This document shows positions 1 to 9,043 of a DNA stretch of 64,000 nt, piece by piece. The notes beneath the pieces were generated by a model. That model made no database searches. It was not told the DNA's origin and worked only from the letters and a program-made list of their open reading frames with translations. Both the position numbers and the translations under genes were made by a program. Source of the stretch: a candidate division KSB1 bacterium (GTDB taxonomy: Bacteria; Zhuqueibacterota; Zhuqueibacteria; JANLFK01; Oleimicrobiaceae); assembly GCA_034506335.1 (NCBI GenBank), contig JAPDPR010000011.1, positions 1 through 64,000 on the forward strand. The letters run 5' to 3'. Every line of letters begins with the position of its first letter. The first letter of the stretch is position 1.

Positions 1-933
1 GTCTGATTCGCACTGCCACTCCCATTGGCCACGGTTATATTACTCAGCGTCGGCGAGGTACCGTTCGGCGAATTTCCCCCGCCACTGGCAACACTCACCA
101 CCACTGTGCCCGAAGCCGGATTCCCCTCGCTGTCAACCGCACCGGTCACCGACAACGCAAATGGCACACCCGCCACCTGGCTCAACCCCGCACTCAGGCT
201 AAAGTTGGCTATTGCCCCCGCATTCACCTGAATCGCCCCAGACTGCTGCGATACCCCCGCCGCCGCATCCGTCACCGTCACCGTCTGCGCCCCCGCAGTC
301 CGCAGCACAAAGCCCGTCCCCGCAAAACTGTGTACGCCCGCATCCCCCAGCGTGAAAGTGTAGCGACTGCTCGGCGTGTACGGAAGTATGGCATTGGCAT
401 CAGTCGAGGTGAAATAAACCTGGCCAGTGTAATTCGTCTTCAAATTGCCGTAAAGATCATAGGCCGCCACCGTCACGTTGTTGGCACCAAAACTACTCCC
501 GGCAGTCACCGCCGACGGGTACCCCGTGAGCGTGAATGAACCCAGCGCCCCCGGCAACACCGTGATCGTCCCCGTGCTGCGAACGACCATGCCTACTGCC
601 CCCTGAAGCTCTGTCCCCACCGCCCTCACCAGGGTCTGATTCGCACTGCCGCTCCCATTGGCCACCGTTATATTACTCAACGTCGGCAAGGTACCGTTCG
701 GCGAACTCCCCCCACCACTGGCAACACTCACCACCACCGTGCCCGAAGCCGGATTCCCCTCGCTGTCAACCGCACCGGTCACCGACAACGCAAATGGCAC
801 GCCCGCCACCTGGCTCAACCCCGCACTCAAGGTAAAGCTGGCGATGGGCCCCGCATTCACCTGGATCGCCCCAGATTGCTGCGACACCCCCGCCGTCACA
901 TCCGTCACCGTCACCGTCTGCGCACCGGCTGTG
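1..933. repeat. Long direct repeat inside the Ig-like gene, period 633 bp
   Basis: Positions 1-300 and 634-933 are nearly identical (roughly 20 differences by eye). Both begin GTCTGATTCGCACTGCC. The period is 633 bp, exactly 211 codons, so the reading frame is kept. The intervening A-type module (about 301-633) is much more diverged from its partner, so the near-identity is local and suggests recent duplication or gene conversion. More copies may lie beyond the left edge. Confidence 0.85.
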
Positions 934-1650
934 CGAAGTACAAAGTCGGAGCCGCTGAAAGTTTTCTGGCCACCGGTAAACCCTCCCCCGCCAGCGGGCA
1001 ACCCCGCGCGGGGATCACTGCTCGACCAGGTGACTGTGCCGGCATAGTTCGTGACCGTGTTGTTGAATGCATCCTTCGCCGTAACGGTCACGGAACTAGG
1101 GAAGGAGGAACCGGCGGTGACGGCCGAAGGGACCCCAGAAACAACGAAATGATGCAACGCTCCTGAGATCACCTGGAAGGGTGAAGAGGTACTGGGACCA
1201 TCAATTGTAATGCCGGAGCCATCCCTGGTCTCCAGGGTCAAAGTGTAGCTTCCCGGGGTCGTGGCGTTCGTCACCAGCGCCACACTGATCCGGGCGCTTG
1301 CATAGCCCATTATGACTGAACCGGTGCCGTCGCGCGTTACGGTGACGGTACGCGTAGCCGGTACTGTGGTCACCTGGAACCCGCCGTCAACAGACCCATT
1401 TGGTGAAGCCGCCATGACGACCCCGGCAACGGAAAAGCCTGCCGGGAAGGTGATCACAATCCGTCCGTCTTTTGGTAACGTCCCCGGAAACCCAAAGTCC
1501 AGCTGGCAAATGGTGGCGGTGCCCGCGGAGGAATCCATCAATGTTACTTTGAGAGGAGAAATGGTGCCCGCCACTCCGACCGGGGCAAACCCGACGAAGA
1601 TCCCACCGAGCAAGAGTAAAACAAGGATTTTTGCTCTCTGGGTTGTCATA
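1..1650 (-). CDS. Secreted Ig-like repeat surface protein (3' end outside window)
   Basis: The frame is open from ATG at 1650 to the left edge of the window, giving 550 residues of a longer protein. It begins with a typical signal peptide (MTTQRAKILVLLLLGG, then a hydrophobic core ending near GVAG). Residues about 30-165 form a beta-rich N-terminal domain containing 'RIVITFPAGFSV'. After that come alternating modules of about 100 residues: an A type with 'SAVTAGSSF' and 'FVLRTAGAQTVTVTD', and a B type with 'LSQVAGVPFALSVTGAVDSEGNP'. These look like filamin/invasin-type Ig-like repeats of cell-surface or adhesin proteins. The A+B pair repeats every 211 residues. The upstream 155-residue secreted protein ends 21 bases before this start and shares the N-terminal domain, so the two are probably co-transcribed. 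The real function and any C-terminal sorting domain lie outside the window. Confidence 0.8.
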
Positions 1651-1671
1651 ATTGTCGCACTCTGTCCGTCC

Positions 1672-2139
1672 TCAGCGTATCACCCTGGTGGTATCGTTCG
1701 TCACAGGCACGAGCACAAGGTGGGACGCGTGTTTCCCGCGCGGAAAGATGCGCACCGTGGCCATGGCTCCGGCTGGCATCGCCTTCGGGGCGCCCACCGC
1801 CGCTACCTTGAGGTCAACTGCAACGCCCGGTTCAACCGTAGGTCCCCGCCCTGAACGAACGATACGCACGGTGTCCGTTGAGACATGCACCGCGAACCCG
1901 CCCTTGATGACGTCCGAAGAAGCAAGTTGCACCCTCGAGACGTCGAACGGGCGTGGCAGGACCAGCTCAAGCGCCGCCTCAGGCAGCAAGGTGTCTGGCG
2001 TCACAAAGCGCAGTTCATATACGCACATGCCCCCTGGACGCCCTGAGACAAGCGCGAGGCTCTCTCGACTCTGCGCTTGAACTGCGCCAAACCCACAAAT
2101 CAGGAGCACTCCGCAATAGAGCAGGGACTTCCAGCGCAT
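1672..2139 (-). CDS. Small secreted protein paralogous to the N-terminal domain of the next gene
   Basis: This 155-residue protein starts at ATG 2139 with a GAGGA ribosome site about 8 bases upstream. It has a signal peptide (MRWKSLLYCGVLLICGFGAVQAQ). The mature part is beta-rich with no catalytic motif. Its order of elements ('LELVLPRPFDVSRV', then 'GGFAVHV', then 'VRIVRSGRG') parallels 'RIVITFPAGFSVAGV', 'GGFQVTTV', 'VTVTRDGTG' in the Ig-like protein at 1-1650, so both seem to carry the same domain. I do not recognise a named family. It is probably exported and may work with the repeat protein encoded directly downstream. Confidence 0.7.
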   Translation of the reverse strand: MRWKSLLYCGVLLICGFGAVQAQSRESLALVSGRPGGMCVYELRFVTPDTLLPEAALELVLPRPFDVSRVQLASSDVIKGGFAVHVSTDTVRIVRSGRGPTVEPGVAVDLKVAAVGAPKAMPAGAMATVRIFPRGKHASHLVLVPVTNDTTRVIR

Positions 2140-2402
2140 TCTATGGTCCTCGATAGTGAAAATGTCTCAATTCGGCACAGAAAAAGAGCCTGTACACCTC
2201 TAACCAGTGGCTCCTGCAACGTCTTTTTTTCAGTGCAAAGAGCATACCACAAACCCCTGGTCTTTCAGCGGGCGGTAAAGGTTTGTGGCCGTCTTGCCAA
2301 TGCTCCTGCGCCGCCGAGGCTCTTGTCCGGACCTGGACCGCGCTGCAGGAGTAACTGATGGCCAGTTTTCGGCTACGCGACCCAGCGGAAATCAGACAGC
2401 GA

Positions 2403-3536
2403 TTACTTAAGGAGCGTGCGCAAGAGGATGAGAAGTCCGCGCCCGTCGTTTTCCACCAGGCGCAGATTCCGCTTGGCGGTCTGAAAGCGTGGGTTGATGC
2501 GCAGTGCCTTCTTGAACTCCGCCGCGGCGCGCAGCAACAGATTGCGCCCTTGAATCAGATAGGCCACTCCCAAGCTGTTGTGAAGATCTGCGTATCCTTC
2601 GTGCTGCGCAGTGAGGCGTTCAAGCTCACCTACCAATTCGTCAACTGCAGCTACCTCCTCGCCGCTACTTTCCGTGATCAACCTCAGCAGGAGCTCCTGT
2701 TCTCTGACCGTGGGCGAATCGACTGTCCTGCCCATACCTGCCAGACGCATGAACTCCAGGGCCTGCGGGAATGCGCCTCGCTGCAAGGCGTGGAGAGCTT
2801 CGGTGAGCCGTTCTGAATCGCCGCCGTGATAGCGCAAAGCCTGGCGCAGGTGACCGGCCACCTCGTCGAGCTTGGCCGGGGAGGGCACCTCCTTCCGTTT
2901 GATCATCTTCTGCAACAGAGCAAGCGCGAGCTCGAGATGCGCCCGGCCAAACTTGTTGTTGAGAACAATCGCTTGGCGCAAGTGAGCGAGAGCATCCTCC
3001 ACTCTCCCCAGCTCCAGATAGGCCCGGCCCAGGGCCGTGTGTACATCGGCGTAATGCGGGCCCAACGCCAGACTTGCGCGGTAGCACTCCACCGCCTTGG
3101 AGTAACGGCGCTGCGCAAGGTAGACGTCCCCCAGATTCTTGTGGTAATCAGGCTCGTTCTGCTCCAGCGCGATGGCCTGCTCGAACTGCTGGCGCGCCTC
3201 TTCGTAGAACCCCCGTCGCAGCAATGCCAACCCCAGGCGATTATGGGACGGCGCATGGCCAAGCTTGTGCAGGCGCTCGTGCAGGAGGAAGAGCTGCTGG
3301 ATGCGCTCGCTGGCCTCCTGGTGCAGGCCTGCGACCTCCGCCTGCAGTTCTTCGAGCGTCAGGGTGGTCGCTTTCCGGCGAACCAGGCGCTCTACCAATC
3401 GCCCGTCTTCGAACACAGAGGCCGTCAACTCCCCCGTGTCCGGCTGGAAATTGGTCTGCACGTGAAAGCGGCGGCCATTGGCGACCACGTCGCTGTTTAG
3501 GCCCACGGATTGCACTGGCCCTCCCGCCAGTCTCAT
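2403..3536 (-). CDS. Tetratricopeptide repeat protein
   Basis: This 377-residue protein has no signal peptide. A short N-terminal segment ('NGRRFHVQTNFQPDTGELTASVFEDGRL') is followed by a helical stretch. Clear TPR units start at about residue 95 ('NRLGLALLRRGFYEEARQQFEQAI', 'KNLGDVYLAQRRYSKAVECYRASL', 'TALGRAYLELGRVEDALAHLRQAI'), and another TPR pair lies near the C-terminus. TPRs mediate protein-protein contacts, so no reaction can be assigned. I chose ATG 3536 because GAGAGGGG precedes it directly; an in-frame GTG at 3578 has no ribosome site. The gene lies 81 bases downstream of pta on the same strand and could be the last gene of the rsmD-coaD-pta unit. Confidence 0.85.
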   Translation of the reverse strand: MRLAGGPVQSVGLNSDVVANGRRFHVQTNFQPDTGELTASVFEDGRLVERLVRRKATTLTLEELQAEVAGLHQEASERIQQLFLLHERLHKLGHAPSHNRLGLALLRRGFYEEARQQFEQAIALEQNEPDYHKNLGDVYLAQRRYSKAVECYRASLALGPHYADVHTALGRAYLELGRVEDALAHLRQAIVLNNKFGRAHLELALALLQKMIKRKEVPSPAKLDEVAGHLRQALRYHGGDSERLTEALHALQRGAFPQALEFMRLAGMGRTVDSPTVREQELLLRLITESSGEEVAAVDELVGELERLTAQHEGYADLHNSLGVAYLIQGRNLLLRAAAEFKKALRINPRFQTAKRNLRLVENDGRGLLILLRTLLK

Positions 3537-3617
3537 GCCCCTCTCGATGGATGGGTGCGAGTGCGGGGAGAAAATCACGTGAGAGGTGTCAGGTACTCCT
3601 CAGACAGCATGCGTGGG

Positions 3618-4595
3618 TCAGGACATTAGGCTGATGATGCACACCACGTCCACGATGTCGTCGACGCTACAGCCACGCGACAGATCGTTCGCTGGCTTTG
3701 CCAGGCCCTGGATCACTGGGCCTACTGCGCGCGCCTTCCCCAGTCGCTCGACCAGCTTGTAGGCGATGTTGCCGGCATTGAGGTCCGGGAAGATCAGCAC
3801 GTTTGCCTTTCCTGCCACCGGGCTGTCGGGCGCTTTTCGCTTGCCGATCGCCTCCACCAAGGCTGCATCCGCCTGGAGCTCTCCGTCGAGCTGGAGATTG
3901 GGCGCCTTGCTCCGCGCGATCGCCACTGCCTGGCGCACTTTGTCTACCATCTCGTGCTGGGCGCTCCCCTTGGTGGAAAATGAAAGCATGGCCACTATCG
4001 GCTCTTCGCCGGTCAGGGCGCGGTGCGTGGCAGCAGAGGCAATGGCGATGTCGGCCAGCTGCTCGGGTGTAGGCGCCGGCACCACCGCGCAGTCCGCAAA
4101 GGTCAGCACACGCCCGTCTGGAGGGATGACCATTTCAAAGCAGCTCGAGACAATAGAGATCCCAGGGGCGGTGCCAATGCAATGAAGGGCTGCCCGCAGC
4201 ACGTCTCCCGTGGTGTTCACCGAGCCAGCCACGCTGCCATCGGCCAACCCTTCCCGCACCATCATTGCGCCAAAAAACAGGGGGTTCTTCACGATCTCCA
4301 AGGCTTGCTCTGCCGTCACCCCCTTGTGTTTGCGGAGCTCAAAATAGGTTTGGGCAAACGCTTGCAAACGCTCGCTGCGCGACGGATCGATAACCTGGAC
4401 GCCGTCCAGGTTCACCTGCAGCTCCTTTGCCTTGGCCAGAATGCGCTCTTGGTTGCCCAACAGAATCGCCTTGGCCAACTGATCGCGATGCAGAATCTGC
4501 GCCGCCTGAATGACGCGCGGCTCCTCCCCTTCAGGGAGTACAATGGTCCGAATCCGCCGGTGTGCCTTTGCTCTGATCTCTGCAATCAGGTCCAT
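3618..4595 (-). CDS. pta: Phosphate acetyltransferase
   Basis: Pta interconverts acetyl-CoA and acetyl-phosphate in the cytoplasm, normally with AckA (not in this window). The 325-residue length is that of the short single-domain class. Recognisable family blocks are '[13 protein letters not shown]' near the N-terminus, '[19 protein letters not shown]' mid-protein, '[18 protein letters not shown]', '[11 protein letters not shown]' and '[18 protein letters not shown]' near the end. The start overlaps the 3' end of coaD by 65 bases, an unusually long overlap. Placing a CoA-pathway gene beside a CoA-ester enzyme may reflect shared control, but that is inference. Confidence 0.95.
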   Translation of the reverse strand: MDLIAEIRAKAHRRIRTIVLPEGEEPRVIQAAQILHRDQLAKAILLGNQERILAKAKELQVNLDGVQVIDPSRSERLQAFAQTYFELRKHKGVTAEQALEIVKNPLFFGAMMVREGLADGSVAGSVNTTGDVLRAALHCIGTAPGISIVSSCFEMVIPPDGRVLTFADCAVVPAPTPEQLADIAIASAATHRALTGEEPIVAMLSFSTKGSAQHEMVDKVRQAVAIARSKAPNLQLDGELQADAALVEAIGKRKAPDSPVAGKANVLIFPDLNAGNIAYKLVERLGKARAVGPVIQGLAKPANDLSRGCSVDDIVDVVCIISLMS

Positions 4596-5073
4596 GGGTC
4601 CTAAACCGCTCCTGTAGTTTGGTGTTCACAAATCCAGGCACGAATGCGGAGACGTCACCTCCGCACCGAGCCACCTCTTTGACGATCGAAGAGTTAAGAT
4701 AGGTGTACTTCTCATTGGGCATCAGAAACACGGTGACAATCTCGCGCGCCAGGCGGCGGTTCATCAGGGCCATCTGGAACTCGTACTCAAAATCTGACAC
4801 TGCCCGGAGCCCACGGATGATGGCCTGTGCTCCTCTGCGCCGCGCATACTCCACCAGCAGCCCGCCAAAACTGTCCACCTCCACATTTGCCAAGTGTTGC
4901 GTAGCGGTCACGATCATTTGCCTTCTCTCTTCCACAGAAAAGAGGGGCGTCTTCTGCATATTGTGCGCGATTGCCACGATGACGTGGTCGAAGAGCCCGG
5001 CGGCGCGTTCGATTATGTCCACATGGCCGTTGGTAATGGGGTCAAACGTCCCTGGATAGATCACCGTCTTCAT
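4531..5073 (-). CDS. coaD: Pantetheine-phosphate adenylyltransferase
   Basis: CoaD joins ATP and 4'-phosphopantetheine to make dephospho-CoA, the penultimate step of CoA synthesis. The nucleotidyltransferase signature '[12 protein letters not shown]' is at residues 4-15, '[14 protein letters not shown]' is in the middle, and '[11 protein letters not shown]' corresponds to the family ISSTxVKE motif. I set the start at ATG 5073, which places the signature as in other CoaD proteins. At 180 residues it is about 20 longer than usual: after the normal end ('KLQERF') it runs on with a Cys/Asp-containing tail encoded inside the start of pta. Its start overlaps rsmD by 32 bases. Confidence 0.95.
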   Translation of the reverse strand: MKTVIYPGTFDPITNGHVDIIERAAGLFDHVIVAIAHNMQKTPLFSVEERRQMIVTATQHLANVEVDSFGGLLVEYARRRGAQAIIRGLRAVSDFEYEFQMALMNRRLAREIVTVFLMPNEKYTYLNSSIVKEVARCGGDVSAFVPGFVNTKLQERFRTHGPDCRDQSKGTPADSDHCTP

Positions 5074-5632
5074 GGTCCTCCCTGGGCAGCGTGAACCAGG
5101 AAACTGACGTAGTCCCAAACGTCTTGCTCTTCGTCAACCGTAGTTGACCTATGCGGGACGGCAGCACAGTGCCAGTTCGGTACTCCAATACTACCAGTCC
5201 CGCGGGGGCGAGGACCCTGTTGTGGGCGACGAGCGCCAACAGCGCCTGGTACCCCACGAAGTCGTAGGGGGGATCGGCAAAGATGATGTCGAACGGCTCT
5301 GGGCCTTGCCATCTGCGCAGATAGCTCAGGGCTTCGGCGCACAAAGCCTCGGCGTCCTGCTGGGTGAGGCCTAGTGCCCGCAGGTTCTGTTCCAGGGCCA
5401 TGAGGACCCGCCGGGAGCGTTCGACAAAGACGGCCTTGGAAGCACCTCTGCTGAGGGCTTCGATTCCCAAGGCACCGGTCCCGGCAAACAAGTCCAGCAC
5501 TCGCGCCCCCTGCACGGTGGGGCCGAGCACATCAAAGATGGTGGTTCTGACCCGGCCAGAGGTGGGGCGCACACCCTGTCCGCGCACCGTCCGCAGGAGG
5601 CGACCCCGAAAACGACCTGCTACCACACGCAC
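5042..5632 (-). CDS. rsmD: 16S rRNA (guanine-966-N2)-methyltransferase
   Basis: RsmD methylates G966 of 16S rRNA using S-adenosylmethionine. The N-terminus 'MRVVAGRFRGR' is typical. Motif I is 'VLDLFAGTGALGIEALSRGA' and the catalytic N-methyltransferase motif is 'FADPPYDF'. Length (196 residues) is normal. The start codon is GTG 5632. It is the first gene of an overlapping rsmD-coaD-pta unit; the rsmD-coaD pairing is common in bacteria. A candidate terminator for the upstream pilus-like genes lies just before it. Confidence 0.94.
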   Translation of the reverse strand: MRVVAGRFRGRLLRTVRGQGVRPTSGRVRTTIFDVLGPTVQGARVLDLFAGTGALGIEALSRGASKAVFVERSRRVLMALEQNLRALGLTQQDAEALCAEALSYLRRWQGPEPFDIIFADPPYDFVGYQALLALVAHNRVLAPAGLVVLEYRTGTVLPSRIGQLRLTKSKTFGTTSVSWFTLPREDHEDGDLSRDV

Positions 5633-5649
5633 GAGGGCTCTCGCATGCC

Positions 5650-5710
5650 AAAAAAAGGTGCCCTGCCTTCCTCGCGAGCCGGCTGGCGACCACGAAGCCG
5701 CACGGGCACC
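5650..5710 (-). terminator. Candidate intrinsic terminator with a long loop
   Basis: On the minus strand GGTGCCC (5704-5710) pairs with GGGCACC (5657-5663), followed at once by seven T (5650-5656). The 40-base loop contains a smaller possible helix (GGCT...AGCC). The position fits the end of the PilN-like transcript, between it and rsmD. The long loop makes it less certain than a compact hairpin. Confidence 0.5.
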
Positions 5711-5770
5711 GTCACAGTAGGCGGAATGGCGCCGAGTGCTGCCTGCCCCCGCGCACCCGCCTGCTCTTGG

Positions 5771-6652
5771 CTACGACGACTCCAAAAGGTCAAAATGCAC
5801 CACCATGCGCACGGCTTTTTCCTTTTGTCCGGGCGCGAGTGGCGTGATCACCAACTTGGTCACCTGCAGGGCCACACCTGCATCGTTCAATTGATGCAAG
5901 AACTCCTGAGCTGCAGCCAGGCGTCCCTCCAGCATTAGCTGGAAAGGCGTGTGATACGTTTCATCAAGTTTAGTGCGTTGCTCCTGAGCGAGTCGAATCA
6001 AGCGCAGACCCACGGAGTCCGCCGTGGCACGAACCAATTGGCCAAGGGCTTCGGAGGAGAGGGGCTTAAGCCCAAACAGTTGTCCCGACCCCTCCGGCGC
6101 TTCAATACTCCCCACTACCAGGGCACGGGCGCCCCGTTGCCGGACCGTGGTTCTCTCTGCCACGGTGCCCTTCAGCCCGTCCGCGAAACCTTGCACCTCC
6201 GCCGGCGCCCCCCCCTCCAGTTCAAGATAGAACATACCGCTCGTATAGGAGAAAGACCTAAATGTCGCCTCTTGAGGCAGGCTCGTCAGAAGGTTCTCGA
6301 TGCGCTGTGGCAAGGTGACCGCGGCAAGCTCGGATGATGGGCGCGCGAGGGTGGTATCAGGCACCTCGGCAGGGGGGGGCACCGGCGCCGGGCGACGGCC
6401 AAAGGGTCGCCAGACCAGGAAGATCACGGCTGCCGTCACCGCCACAATAAGGAACAGAAGGACCCAGGGCGCCCGGGGACGACGTTTCTCGATCTCCTCG
6501 AACTCGTGCTGGCCCTCGGATGTTTCTGTCCACTGGGGCGAGCTCCCCGCTGTGTCGCCGCCGGGTTCCTCGAAACGATAGGGTTCGTAATCACCGCCCG
6601 AGCGACCCGACTCTGGGGCTTCCTCTTCCCCCAAAAGGTTGATGTCGACCAT
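5771..6652 (-). CDS. PilN/PilO-like single-pass membrane protein
   Basis: This 293-residue protein starts at ATG 6652 with GGGAGG 8 bases upstream. It opens with 'MVDINLLGEE', resembling the INLLP start of PilN proteins. An acidic cytoplasmic region of about 60 residues follows, then one membrane segment ('PWVLLFLIVAVTAAVIFLVW', about 62-81), a Pro-rich linker and a mixed alpha/beta periplasmic domain to the end. The gene directly upstream encodes a PilM-like protein, and PilM-PilN pairs form the inner-membrane platform of type IV pilus and type II secretion machines. No PilO, PilQ or pilin gene is visible here. Family assignment rests on the start motif, topology and neighbour, so it is tentative. 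Confidence 0.55.
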   Translation of the reverse strand: MVDINLLGEEEAPESGRSGGDYEPYRFEEPGGDTAGSSPQWTETSEGQHEFEEIEKRRPRAPWVLLFLIVAVTAAVIFLVWRPFGRRPAPVPPPAEVPDTTLARPSSELAAVTLPQRIENLLTSLPQEATFRSFSYTSGMFYLELEGGAPAEVQGFADGLKGTVAERTTVRQRGARALVVGSIEAPEGSGQLFGLKPLSSEALGQLVRATADSVGLRLIRLAQEQRTKLDETYHTPFQLMLEGRLAAAQEFLHQLNDAGVALQVTKLVITPLAPGQKEKAVRMVVHFDLLESS

Positions 6653-6667
6653 GGTCGATTCCTCCCT

Positions 6668-7615
6668 TTAACCGCGTGACCGCGGCACACTCCGGAGCGC
6701 TGCCCCAATGGCCGCGACAAGACTAGCTCCGGAAAAGGGTGCTTCGGTACCACCGAGAGCTGGTGCTAGCTGCAAACGTTTAATAGGATCGATGACATTC
6801 ACAGGCACCGCACACTGCGGCCGCAGCTTGGCAACAAACGCCACTGGCACAGGCGCCCCATACACCAACAACCGATCGATTTGGCCATTTCCGCTGCGCC
6901 TGCGCAGCTCCTCCCACAGCTCACGCGCACGGGTGTCATCCCAGGTGCCCGGGTCGGACTCACCGCCACTGGGCAGCGGGGCCTCGCACATGTCGTACAG
7001 TTCTCCTCGGCGCAGCACCATCAGTGTAGCCCCAAAGGGGGAGAGCCGAAGAAGACCGGTGGCGTTGGCTTGGACTAACTGGTGGTTGTAGACGGCCGCC
7101 CGCAGGCCAGCAAAAAGATCCAAATCGACTGCGGCCAAACGGACCCCTGCTTCCTGTGCCACTTGCTTTAGAAGCTCAATAATGGGCTTGCGAATGGCCA
7201 CCAGAACTAACCTATCATGTGCCTCGTCGACCACGGGGACGCAAGAGGAATCCACTACATACTCATTCCCTCTGGCGACGAGCAGCTGCTCGACTTCCCA
7301 TCGTACGTGTTCAGCAAGCTCGTCTTTTCCCAAGCCTCGGTCAACGGGCAGGCATTTGATAAATGCCAGGCGGTCATTGATAGCCACCGCTGCCCGGGTC
7401 GGTTTTCCCTCCGAACGGAGCACCGCTTGGAGCGCCGCCACCAGAGCATCCTTGGCGCCTCCATCACGCAGTGTGGACAGCTCTATCGATGAGGCCAGGG
7501 ATACCCTGTCCATTGCCGTGATCAGGGGCGGCTCCTCCTGGGGCCGCATTTCTACTGTAGTGAGCTCACTGCCGGCAATGGATATCCCCACGAAGACGTC
7601 GTCTGGTGCGTTCAA
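6668..7615 (-). CDS. PilM-like actin-fold protein
   Basis: This is a 315-residue cytoplasmic protein. The N-terminal 'VFVGISIAGSELTTVEM' resembles phosphate-1 of actin-like PilM/FtsA proteins. A second subdomain has 'ELAEHVRWEVEQLL' and 'LVLVAIRKPIIELLKQVAQEAGVRLAAVDLD', the PilM-type segment in which a monitored peptide is compared with a stored value. The C-terminus 'GASLVAAIGAALRSV' matches the family ending 'aaaiGLALR'. The start is TTG 7615, with GGGGAG just upstream; no ATG fits. It precedes the PilN-like gene by 15 bases, which supports a pilus or secretion platform role. Key nucleotide-binding glycines are not all conserved, so ATP binding is uncertain. Confidence 0.65.
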   Translation of the reverse strand: MNAPDDVFVGISIAGSELTTVEMRPQEEPPLITAMDRVSLASSIELSTLRDGGAKDALVAALQAVLRSEGKPTRAAVAINDRLAFIKCLPVDRGLGKDELAEHVRWEVEQLLVARGNEYVVDSSCVPVVDEAHDRLVLVAIRKPIIELLKQVAQEAGVRLAAVDLDLFAGLRAAVYNHQLVQANATGLLRLSPFGATLMVLRRGELYDMCEAPLPSGGESDPGTWDDTRARELWEELRRRSGNGQIDRLLVYGAPVPVAFVAKLRPQCAVPVNVIDPIKRLQLAPALGGTEAPFSGASLVAAIGAALRSVPRSRG

Positions 7616-7643
7616 CTTTCTCCCCAGCGCATGAGTGAGCCGC

Positions 7644-8552
7644 TTACCTCTTGGAGGCCCAATTCCGTTCCCCGCCCTCGATACGCCCGTGGTTCTCGAT
7701 GCGTAATCCGCCGATACGGAAGCGCAAAAAGTCCTTTTTGACCTTTTCGATGTATTGCGAGTCGATAGGACAGCTAATGTTCACCGACTTGACCACTGCG
7801 GTATCGATCACAGCAACGCGGATAGATTCCAGACTGGTGGGACAGAGTGCGAAGGTTGCCAAAGTGGCCGAGGCCACCGAGTCGCTTATGGCCAAGAGGC
7901 GCGGGCTGTGCTCCAGGACCTGTAGTACCCAGCGTTGCGGCTGTTCCAGGTCCAAATGTTCTGTGGCCACAAACCACAGGATGTTAACGATGTCGCGGTT
8001 ATTCACCAGCGGAGCGCCCTTGCTCACCACCTCTGCCACCGCGATCGGCACGCGCAAAGTGTCCACCAATGCGCTGTCGGGCACCACGTACCACTTGCCG
8101 ATCATAGCCTCTAACGGCAGCTTGGAATATCGCTGCTGGAGGCGCTCCAGCGAGAGAAAGTCCACCAGCTCTCGATCCTGTGGCAGTTTGGCCACTGCGG
8201 CCTTTACGGCGCTGACTAACTCTTCCTTCGGGCCCAGATCGCGAATGGCGTTAATAGCATCGACCGCCAGCAGGGAGTCGATAGTTTTGTACTCCTGCAA
8301 GCGCCCACCGGTGGGATCGCCCTTGACAAACTCAATGAGCTTGGGGATGCTATCGGTGTAGGTGTTGAAGGCGCTTATGTACAACAACTCCGCCCGGAGT
8401 AGATGTTCCATCCGCTGGCGACAGAGCGCGGTATTCTGCTCCTCCTCCTTCCAGAGCTTTTTCGGGTAGAGAAGAGTGCCCACCAGCCCTGCGATCAGGA
8501 CGACGATGAGCAGTTGGTACAGTATAGAGCCTCTCGCCTTTTCCTCGGCCAT
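7644..8552 (-). CDS. Membrane-anchored protein of unknown function
   Basis: This 302-residue protein starts at ATG 8552 after a clear GGAGG site. It has a single N-terminal membrane segment ('ILYQLLIVVLIAGLVGTLLY', about residues 9-28), then a largely helical domain ('QRMEHLLRAELLYISAFNTYTDSI') and a beta-rich C-terminus with a DTAVVKSVNISCPID segment. I do not recognise a family. It sits between comEA and the PilM-like gene with short spacers, so a part in DNA uptake or in the pilus-like envelope complex is a reasonable guess, but nothing in the sequence proves it. Confidence 0.7.
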   Translation of the reverse strand: MAEEKARGSILYQLLIVVLIAGLVGTLLYPKKLWKEEEQNTALCRQRMEHLLRAELLYISAFNTYTDSIPKLIEFVKGDPTGGRLQEYKTIDSLLAVDAINAIRDLGPKEELVSAVKAAVAKLPQDRELVDFLSLERLQQRYSKLPLEAMIGKWYVVPDSALVDTLRVPIAVAEVVSKGAPLVNNRDIVNILWFVATEHLDLEQPQRWVLQVLEHSPRLLAISDSVASATLATFALCPTSLESIRVAVIDTAVVKSVNISCPIDSQYIEKVKKDFLRFRIGGLRIENHGRIEGGERNWASKR

Positions 8553-8586
8553 TGTTCCTCCGCCAATAATTGGGTACGTTACCACT

Positions 8587-9042
8587 CTAGTCGATTGTCA
8601 GATAAGGTCGAATTCTCGCCAGGGTCTTTTCCCCAATGCCCTTTACTTTCCTTAGGTCTTCCACGCGCTTGAACGGTCCGTGCTGCTCTCTGTACGCCAC
8701 AATCCTGCCCGCGAGGACTGGCCCCACGTGGGGGAGGCGCTGCAACTCCGTCGCCGTCGCGAGGTTAATGTTTACCCGTCCCGGCCGCGGCCGGGTAATG
8801 ACGTCTGTTGGCGCCCGATGCGTGTCGGGATGGAAAGGAGCCTGGACGCCATAGTCATGCAGCTCGCTCGCCCGCGCGACAAACTCGCGACGCAACGAGT
8901 CTTTATAAGCCAACGCCTCCGAGGCATCCCAGCGTTCTCCGTGCTGGCGCTTGTAAAGGTCCACCCCCGCGCCCACGGCAAGAGCGACAAGCAGAAAGAG
9001 CAGCATTCGCCGCTCCTGCTTGGAGAGGACAATCGACCCCAT
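8587..9042 (-). CDS. comEA: ComEA-like helix-hairpin-helix protein
   Basis: This 151-residue protein has an N-terminal membrane anchor ('[18 protein letters not shown]') and a C-terminal ComEA domain with two helix-hairpin-helix motifs: '[29 protein letters not shown]' and '[22 protein letters not shown]'. ComEA binds incoming double-stranded DNA at the outer face of the inner membrane during natural transformation. The gene starts one base after the dnaJ stop and is followed by the pilus-like genes. Together with dprA at 58720 it suggests that the organism may be transformable. ComEC is not in the window. Confidence 0.88.
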   Translation of the reverse strand: MGSIVLSKQERRMLLFLLVALAVGAGVDLYKRQHGERWDASEALAYKDSLRREFVARASELHDYGVQAPFHPDTHRAPTDVITRPRPGRVNINLATATELQRLPHVGPVLAGRIVAYREQHGPFKRVEDLRKVKGIGEKTLARIRPYLTID

Positions 9043-9043
9043 G

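Noticed and set aside
2247-2288. Inverted repeat CCACAAACC / GGTTTGTGG as a terminator
   Set aside because: The loop is 24 bases and on the minus strand the stem is followed by an A run, not a T run. It may be chance or a weak regulatory structure.
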